Positions 7,308-12,230 of a DNA stretch of 14,150 nucleotides are shown one piece after another. The notes under the pieces were generated by a model, which did no database searches, was not told the origin of the DNA, and saw only the letters and a list, made by a program, of their open reading frames with translations. A program made the translations under genes and the position numbers. Every line of letters begins with the position of its first letter. Position 1 is the stretch's first letter. Source of the DNA: Pseudomonadota bacterium (lineage in GTDB: Bacteria; Desulfobacterota; Syntrophia; Syntrophales; UBA5619); NCBI GenBank assembly GCA_018896355.1, contig JAHIMW010000113.1, positions 1 to 14,150 of the forward strand, written 5' to 3'.

Positions 7308-7355
7308 GCGGAAATGGTTCCCGCTGTAGATGCCCATCCGGTTACAGGCTGAGAA

Positions 7356-8543
7356 CTAAATAACTCCCTGGTTTCTCAATTCCTTTATTTGCTCGGATGA
7401 ATAATTCAGTAGTTTTGAGAGAATCTCCTCGGTGTGTTCCCCCAGGTATGGAGGACGCTTAAAGTTCTCTTGTTCAATCTCAGACATCTTGATGGGATTT
7501 CCCAGGATTTTCAGTTTTTTATTGTTTTCGTATTCTACCTCAACCACCATATTGCGGCTCAATGTCTGCGGATCGGCAAGGGCTTTATCGATCGTGTTGA
7601 TCGGGGCGACGGGGATTCTTTTCTCCAATAATTCGAGCCACTCCTCTCCCGTCTTTTCGAGGAAGGCCTTCTCCAGAATGGAATAGAGCTCCTCCTTGTT
7701 CTTCAGCCGATTCTCCCGGGAATTGAATTTTTGATCGTTACTCATATCCGGTTTTCCAATAGCGTCGCACAATTCGGCAAATATGCTTTCCGTATTGGCG
7801 TCAATGACGATCGCAAATGTCCTGGTCTGGAAAGCCCTGATCGGGTGGGCTGAAACATGGCCTGAGCCGACCGGCCGCGCAATTTCTTTCCCAACAAGAT
7901 AGAACTGGGCTCGATAAGTGAGCAGCGAAGTTTGACAGTCTACAAGGCTGACATCAATCTGCTGGCCTCGCCCGGTCTTTTCCCTTTGATACAGTGCGGC
8001 TAAAATCCCCTGAGACGCAAACAAACCGCCGGTTAAATCGCCCATAGGTGCGCCCATTCTAACCGGCATTTGGCCGGGTTCCCCGGTATAGCTCATGATC
8101 CCGCCTCTGGCCTGAATTACCAAATCAAAGGCCGGTCGATCTTTGAAAGGACCTGTCTGACCGTATCCGGATATTGAACAGCAGATGATGCGTGGATTAA
8201 TGTTCTTTAGCGTGTTGAAGTCAACACCCAATTTTCTCACCACCCCTGGTCTGAAATTGTCAATCACTACATCGGATACCTTTGCCAAATCGCAGAATAT
8301 TTTCTTTCCATTTTCACTTTTTAAATCGAGGGTCATGCTTTTCTTGTTTCTATTCATTGCAATAAAATAGGCGGATTGATCCTCAAAAAAATGAGGAGGC
8401 ATCTCTCGGGATGATTCGCCGATCCCCGGCTTTTCGATCTTGATTACCTCCGCCCCCAAGTCCCCTAAAATCAATGTGCAATAAGGACCGGCCATAATCA
8501 GCGTCAAATCAAGGATCCGCACATTCGATAATGGTAAGCTCAT
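7356..8543 (-). CDS. CaiB/BaiF (family III) CoA-transferase
   Basis: Moves CoA from a CoA-thioester donor to a carboxylic acid through an aspartyl intermediate. The 395 residues match the family's normal length. The N-terminus (VRILDLTLIMAGPY, then LGDLGAEVIKIEKPG) is characteristic, and the catalytic aspartate is D169 in GAPMGDLTGG. The segment RPAFDLVIQARGGIMS and the C-terminal YLGEHTEEIL are also typical. The ATG at 8543 has AAGGGGG about 11 bases upstream. Base composition is lower in GC than in neighbouring genes (for example 21 of 60 bases at 8281-8340, against 43 of 60 at 5701-5760 in sdhA), which hints at separate acquisition. It is divergent from the acyl-CoA synthetase genes, so both may act in CoA activation of the same acids. 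The substrate cannot be read from sequence. Confidence 0.9.
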   Translation of the reverse strand: MSLPLSNVRILDLTLIMAGPYCTLILGDLGAEVIKIEKPGIGESSREMPPHFFEDQSAYFIAMNRNKKSMTLDLKSENGKKIFCDLAKVSDVVIDNFRPGVVRKLGVDFNTLKNINPRIICCSISGYGQTGPFKDRPAFDLVIQARGGIMSYTGEPGQMPVRMGAPMGDLTGGLFASQGILAALYQREKTGRGQQIDVSLVDCQTSLLTYRAQFYLVGKEIARPVGSGHVSAHPIRAFQTRTFAIVIDANTESIFAELCDAIGKPDMSNDQKFNSRENRLKNKEELYSILEKAFLEKTGEEWLELLEKRIPVAPINTIDKALADPQTLSRNMVVEVEYENNKKLKILGNPIKMSEIEQENFKRPPYLGEHTEEILSKLLNYSSEQIKELRNQGVI

Positions 8544-8603
8544 CTGTTGATAGTCCCCCTTCTCCAGGTTAGAGCCGAAAAAGCATTGCTTATTGATGTT
8601 GGA

Positions 8604-8632
8604 AATATAAGATGAACGGCCCGGTGTGTCAA
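8604..8632 (-). promoter_or_regulatory. Near-consensus sigma70 promoter of the CoA-transferase gene
   Basis: On the minus strand TTGACA (8627-8632) and TATATT (8604-8609) are separated by exactly 17 bases: a perfect -35 and a five-of-six -10. Transcription would start near 8597, giving a leader of about 54 bases before the ATG at 8543. It is the strongest promoter match in the window. No comparably good promoter was found for the divergent plus-strand genes in the same 242-base gap (8544-8785). Confidence 0.65.
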
Positions 8633-8785
8633 GAATAAGCGTGAAGTCACCCAGCCCCGCACCCTTTTGACTTCGGGGCGGCCGGTGTTGTCATCGATTA
8701 GAATCCTGATAAGAAAGGTCATTGATCCCCGTCCGTTGCCTGTGATAAAGATCCTCGAACACTTAAAAAGGTGAAAGGAGATCGT

Positions 8786-10201
8786 GTGATCCGAAAACTG
8801 GATTCATTTTTTGAACCTCGCAGCGTTGCGGTGATCGGAGCGACGTCGGGCCGCCACAAACCGGGCAATGATATCCTTCTGAATATTGCGGCCAACGGTT
8901 ATTCGGGAGAACTTTACCTCGTCAATCCCAAGGGTGGCGAGATCATGGGGAGGACGGCCTGGCGGTCGATCGGCGAGCTTCCCGATGGAATCGACCTGGC
9001 GGTGATCATTCTCCCGGCGGCCCTCAATCCGCAGGCGATCCGGGAATGCGCGGCCAAGGGGATCAAGGCTGTGATCCTGGCGGCCGGGGGATTTTCCGAA
9101 GTGGACGAGGAGGGGCGGCTCCTGCAGGCGGAACTCGAAGCGGTTGTGAAGGAGACGGGTGTCCGGGTCATCGGGCCGAACACCTCCGGGGTGACCTCCA
9201 CCCCCTTCAATTTTACATCGAGTTTTTTCCCGCTGGGGCGGATCCCGAGGGGCCATATCTCCTATATCGCCCAGACGGGCAACTTCGCCACGCACACCAT
9301 GCGTTATATCGCCACAGCGGAGCACTACGGCGTGGCGCGCGTCGTCGGCATCGGCAACAAGGTCGATGTTGATGAGAGCGATGTCCTCGAATATTATGCA
9401 ACGGATCCGGAAACCGAGGCCATTTTTGTCTATCTGGAGAGCCTGAAAAGTCCGCGGCGTTTTCTCGAGATCGCGCGGGAGACCACCCGGCGCAAGCCGA
9501 TCATCATGCTGAAAGGGGGAAGCACGGACGGCGGTTCGCACGCCGCCGGGGCGCATACCGCTGCGCTGGCCTCCGATGATCGCATCATCGACGGGGCGTT
9601 GAAACAGGCCGGCATTGCGAGGATTTATAAGTACTCCCATCTGATTCTTGCGGCTAAGGCCTTGTCCGCCATGCCGCTCCCAAGGGGAAACCGTGTGAGT
9701 TATCTGGCGCCTTCGGGGGCCATGCTGGTGACGATGACCGACCTATGCCAGAAGTACTGGAACCTGGAAGTGCCGGCCCTGGAAGAATCCGGCCGCAGCC
9801 GCCTGCAGGAGATCAGCCCGCCGTACATCCGTATGCGCAATCCCGTGGACATCTGGCCGTCGGCCATTGTAAATGGGATCGAATTTGCGTACCGGGAGGG
9901 GATGGAGGCGGTTTTGAAGGATCCCCATATCGACGCTGTTGTTCCGATTCTGATGATCACGGATGAGACGGGGGTTCCCGACCTCCAGTTCGTCGTGGAT
10001 CTCGCCCGGAAATATCCGGAAAAACCGATCTACGCCACCTTCAGTGCGGAAAAAAAGCATATGGAGACCGCCAAGGCGTTTCTGGAACCGAGGGGCGTAC
10101 CGACTTTCCCGATGATCGAGGAGCCGTTCGAGGTCCTTTCCGTATTGGCGCAGTGTCGCAGGTATATGGATCGCGGCGCCGGAAAAAAGGGTACGATATG
10201 A
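8786..10201 (+). CDS. ADP-forming acyl-CoA synthetase (acetate-CoA ligase type), alpha subunit
   Basis: CoA-binding and phosphohistidine-carrying subunit of an NDP-forming acyl-CoA synthetase, which makes ATP from an acyl-CoA or runs the reverse activation. I choose GTG at 8786 (471 residues) because AAAGGAG lies five bases before it; a GTG at 8771 would add five residues without a good ribosome site. Order: CoA-binding Rossmann domain opening with LDSFFEPRSVAVIGAT, GPNTSG (about 130-135), then the succinyl-CoA-synthetase-like domain with AQTGNFATH. The GAHTAALA segment places a histidine at residue 257, where the phosphorylated histidine of archaeal acetyl-CoA synthetase alpha subunits is found. 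The stop overlaps the next gene as ATGA. Acyl substrate is unknown; position near CaiB, PrpD and TAXI genes suggests organic-acid metabolism. Confidence 0.9.
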   Translation: MIRKLDSFFEPRSVAVIGATSGRHKPGNDILLNIAANGYSGELYLVNPKGGEIMGRTAWRSIGELPDGIDLAVIILPAALNPQAIRECAAKGIKAVILAAGGFSEVDEEGRLLQAELEAVVKETGVRVIGPNTSGVTSTPFNFTSSFFPLGRIPRGHISYIAQTGNFATHTMRYIATAEHYGVARVVGIGNKVDVDESDVLEYYATDPETEAIFVYLESLKSPRRFLEIARETTRRKPIIMLKGGSTDGGSHAAGAHTAALASDDRIIDGALKQAGIARIYKYSHLILAAKALSAMPLPRGNRVSYLAPSGAMLVTMTDLCQKYWNLEVPALEESGRSRLQEISPPYIRMRNPVDIWPSAIVNGIEFAYREGMEAVLKDPHIDAVVPILMITDETGVPDLQFVVDLARKYPEKPIYATFSAEKKHMETAKAFLEPRGVPTFPMIEEPFEVLSVLAQCRRYMDRGAGKKGTI

Positions 10202-10887
10202 AAGAAATGGAGAGCCTGTTGAAAGAGGCGATGGGGCAAAACCGCCGGACCCTTTCGGAATATGGGAGCAGCCGTCTGCTGGCGGCTTACGGGATTCCGA
10301 CGGCGAACGGGGCTCTGGCGCGGGATTGGGCTGAGGTGAAAAAGGCCGCCGCTAAGATCGGCTACCCGGTGGTGTTGAAATTATGTTCTCCGGAGGTGAG
10401 CCATAAAACCGAAAGCGGTCTGGTGGCGGTAGGCCTGCGCGATGAGGCGGATCTCAAAACGGCCTTCAAGCGGATCGGCAAAGCGTCCCCCGTGAAGAAT
10501 GCGGACTGTCTCGTTCAGGAGATGGTGAAGGGCGGGCGGGAACTGGTGATCGGGATGGTCCGCGATCCCCAGTTCGGCCCCTGCGTCATGTTCGGTCTGG
10601 GAGGAATATTTACGGAAGTCCTGGGCGATGTGACATTTCGACCGGCCCCGCTGGTTGAATCGGATGCCATGGAGATGCTGATGGAGATCCGCGGGAACAA
10701 GATCCTCGGCGCCGTCCGGGGTATGGAAGCGGTGGATTTGGATTCCCTGGTGCAATGCCTCATGGCCATGGGCAAGATCGGCATGGCGCATGAAGAAATT
10801 CAGGCGATAGACGTAAACCCATTGATTATAAGAGGAAACAGTCCTGTCGCCGTGGATGCCCTGGTGATCCTGAACCCCTCCTCCTGA
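10198..10887 (+). CDS. ADP-forming acyl-CoA synthetase, beta subunit (ATP-grasp)
   Basis: Nucleotide-binding partner of the preceding gene, 229 residues, the usual size for a separate beta subunit. The ATG at 10198 overlaps the alpha stop (ATGA) and follows AAAAAAGGG; a longer frame from 10153 would lie wholly inside alpha and lacks a reason to be used. Visible ATP-grasp features are GYPVVLKLCSPEVSHKTESG (55-74) with His69, QEMVKGGRELVIGMVRDPQF (107-126), GPCVMFGLGGIFTEVLGDV (127-145), the EIRGNKIL segment, and DVNPLI (205-210). His69 corresponds to the second phosphohistidine position described for archaeal enzymes. In many bacteria alpha and beta are one chain; here they are split, as in many archaea. 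Both subunits keep their key residues. Confidence 0.9.
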   Translation: MKEMESLLKEAMGQNRRTLSEYGSSRLLAAYGIPTANGALARDWAEVKKAAAKIGYPVVLKLCSPEVSHKTESGLVAVGLRDEADLKTAFKRIGKASPVKNADCLVQEMVKGGRELVIGMVRDPQFGPCVMFGLGGIFTEVLGDVTFRPAPLVESDAMEMLMEIRGNKILGAVRGMEAVDLDSLVQCLMAMGKIGMAHEEIQAIDVNPLIIRGNSPVAVDALVILNPSS

Positions 10888-10918
10888 AGGGCGCTTTGGA
10901 TCTTCTCCCGCCACTTCT

Positions 10919-10950
10919 GAGTAATTTCAAAAGTTACTCATCAATTTTTA
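10919..10950 (+). terminator. Likely intrinsic terminator after the acyl-CoA synthetase genes
   Basis: GAGTAATTT and AAAGTTACTC-like arms (10919-10939) form a stem of about nine pairs, including one G-T wobble, with a three-base loop. A run of five T follows at 10945-10949. It stands 32 bases after the beta-subunit stop and separates the metabolic genes from the accessory region. The stem is A/T-rich, which weakens the call. Confidence 0.55.
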
Positions 10951-11034
10951 TTGTAGTCGTTATTTTGGAGAAATGTATTTTGATAGCAGCTTTCTTTCGG
11001 GAATCAGCGAGCTTCCCTGGCAAGCTTACCCCTC

Positions 11035-11214
11035 TTGAAGCACTACTTCCGGATCGATGAGATGGCGGTCTATTTCGCGATCTCGACGAGGACCGTCTAC
11101 CGCCTCCTAGACGAAGGGGATCTCCAGGCGATTCGGATCCGGGGCTGTGTCCGGGTGTCGGCGGAGGAAATCAAGAGGTTTGAGGAAACACTGGCGGATG
11201 CTTATCAGTATTGA
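11035..11214 (+). CDS. Excisionase-family (MerR-like) helix-turn-helix small protein
   Basis: A 59-codon reading frame with a winged-HTH excisionase-type domain. YFRIDEMAVYF (4-14) begins the domain, AISTRTVYRLLDEGDL (15-30) is the helix-turn-helix, and RIRGCVRVSAEEIKRF (34-49) is the wing and final helix. Such proteins bind DNA and act as recombination directionality factors, or as small regulators beside toxin-antitoxin or restriction genes. The only credible start is TTG at 11035: the frame is closed by a stop at 10984-10986, no ATG or GTG lies between, and ATG at 11062 would cut the domain. No Shine-Dalgarno sequence is visible, so it could be weakly expressed or a remnant. No integrase is in the window. 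Domain call is good; activity is uncertain. Confidence 0.6.
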   Translation: MKHYFRIDEMAVYFAISTRTVYRLLDEGDLQAIRIRGCVRVSAEEIKRFEETLADAYQY

Positions 11215-11272
11215 AGGCGTGTCAAAACAGCCTTTGTTATTCACATGCAATCGGGAAATTTCTGAAATGGTG

Positions 11273-11301
11273 TTGAAAAATACGCATACTTCCTCTATGA
11301 T
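11273..11301 (+). promoter_or_regulatory. Predicted sigma70 promoter of the toxin-antitoxin pair
   Basis: TTGAAA (11273-11278) and TATGAT (11296-11301) are separated by 17 bases; each box has five of six consensus bases. The expected start of transcription is near 11308, right at the foot of a symmetric stem-loop (11309-11340) and about 57 bases before the antitoxin ATG. Confidence 0.55.
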
Positions 11302-11308
11302 GCTCAAT

Positions 11309-11340
11309 ATTGGAGAAACGTCCCCCGACGCCTCTCCAAT
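11309..11340 (+). promoter_or_regulatory. Symmetric stem-loop / dyad in the toxin-antitoxin leader
   Basis: ATTGGAGA (11309-11316) and TCTCCAAT (11333-11340) are exact inverse complements. Inside them CGTC (11319-11322) and GACG (11327-11330) pair again across a CCCC loop, with a 2x2 internal loop between the stems. It lies between the predicted promoter and the antitoxin ribosome site. It may be the operator for the antitoxin, which in such systems usually represses its own operon, or an RNA structure in the leader. Confidence 0.5.
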
Positions 11341-11364
11341 GGGTTTCATGTGAAGGAGGGACAA

Positions 11365-11643
11365 ATGGGACAGACTATAGAAGTTTCGATCGACAACCAC
11401 GGCGGCATTCTGTTGCCCCAGGAGCTGAAAAACCGCCTTGGGCTATTGCCGGGAATGACCATGGTCGTTGAAGAGGACGATGAGGAGAGGGTGTGCCTGC
11501 GGGTGCGGACAGAGTCGCCGGAGCTGGTCGACAAGCAGGGTATCATCGTCGTCAGGGCCGAATCATCGGAAGATTTGACAAACGTAACCCGCCGCGCGCG
11601 CGACCGCCGCGTATCGGATCTGCTGCAAAGAGCCGACCGATGA
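11365..11643 (+). CDS. AbrB/MazE-type antitoxin (VapB-like)
   Basis: A 92-residue antitoxin with an N-terminal AbrB/SpoVT-type swapped-hairpin DNA-binding domain (about 3-50: TIEVSIDNHGGILLPQEL, LGLLPGMTMVV) and a charged C-terminal tail (about 55-92), the part that normally wraps the toxin. It would neutralise the PIN toxin and repress their shared promoter. The ATG at 11365 is chosen because AAGGAGGG lies immediately upstream; a GTG at 11350 overlaps that site and is unlikely. The stop overlaps the toxin ATG (ATGA at 11640-11643), the classic coupling that keeps antitoxin in excess. Composition is GC-rich like the chromosome, unlike the gene that follows the toxin. Confidence 0.85.
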   Translation: MGQTIEVSIDNHGGILLPQELKNRLGLLPGMTMVVEEDDEERVCLRVRTESPELVDKQGIIVVRAESSEDLTNVTRRARDRRVSDLLQRADR

Positions 11644-12074
11644 AAGTTCTCCTAGACACATCCGTCCTGGTGGCGGCCATGGTCGAGGCGCACCCGGCGC
11701 ACGAAAAGTCTCTGCCCTGGCTTCAGCGAATCAAGAAGGGTTCAGATTCAGGTCTGGTATCCGCCCATTCGGTTGCCGAATTATACGCCATCCTGACGAC
11801 ATTGCCGATGAAGCCCCGCATCTCGCCCATTGTCGCTTACGACCTGATTCAGCGCAACGTCTTTGATCTTTGTGAAGTGTTGCCTTTATCGGCAGAAGAT
11901 TACAGCGCCGTCACAAAACATCTTTCCGAAGAGGGGATTACCGGCGGCGTCACCTATGATGCGGTGATCCTGTATGCTGCGATTAAAGGGAAGGTAGATC
12001 GTGTCGTGACGCTCAACGAAGGTGATTTTCGCCGGATCTATCCTCAGATGGCAGAGCAAATCGTTTCCCCATGA
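11640..12074 (+). CDS. vapC: PIN-domain ribonuclease toxin (VapC-like)
   Basis: Toxin of 144 residues, a full single PIN domain. PIN proteins are Mg-dependent ribonucleases; VapC toxins cut tRNA or rRNA and stop growth. The acidic site is intact: D6 in LLDTSVL, E47 in AELYA, D107 in TYDAVILYAA, and a TLNEGDF motif (124-130) with N126 and D129 near the end. The ATG at 11640 overlaps the antitoxin stop, so the pair is translated together. The RNA target cannot be predicted. Together with the antitoxin it forms a complete and apparently functional module, the first element of the accessory stretch that continues to the window edge. Naming follows the domain pairing (AbrB-type antitoxin plus PIN toxin). 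Confidence 0.88.
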   Translation: MKVLLDTSVLVAAMVEAHPAHEKSLPWLQRIKKGSDSGLVSAHSVAELYAILTTLPMKPRISPIVAYDLIQRNVFDLCEVLPLSAEDYSAVTKHLSEEGITGGVTYDAVILYAAIKGKVDRVVTLNEGDFRRIYPQMAEQIVSP

Positions 12075-12189
12075 AACTATCCATACCTCTGAAGGACATC
12101 ATGCTCACCCCCGGTCGTTAGATAAACTGCCGGTAAGGATGGATTGAGTCAGTTAATTTTACGCATGAGCCTGCTGCAGACCGGGAGAG

Positions 12190-12217
12190 AATTATAACTG
12201 GTAGATAAGTCATAATT
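12190..12217. promoter_or_regulatory. Inverted repeat just upstream of the metallophosphoesterase-NTPase gene
   Basis: AATTATAACT (12190-12199) and AGTCATAATT (12208-12217) form 10-base inverted arms with one mismatch and an 8-base spacer, ending four bases before the GGAGGG ribosome site. The left arm contains TATAAC, usable as a -10, but no -35 was found 16-18 bases before it. A regulator site or a leader hairpin are both possible. Confidence 0.35.
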
Positions 12218-12230
12218 ACTGGAGGGAAAT

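Noticed and set aside
8643..8760. A plus-strand promoter for the acyl-CoA synthetase genes
   Set aside because: Boxes such as TTGTCA (8688-8693) or TGATAA (8743-8748) occur but no pair has acceptable spacing, so I do not report one.
10153..10200. A longer N-terminus for the acyl-CoA synthetase beta subunit
   Set aside because: The extension lies completely inside the alpha gene and adds a basic stretch not fitting the family; the ATG at 10198 with ATGA overlap and AAAAAAGGG is the better start.
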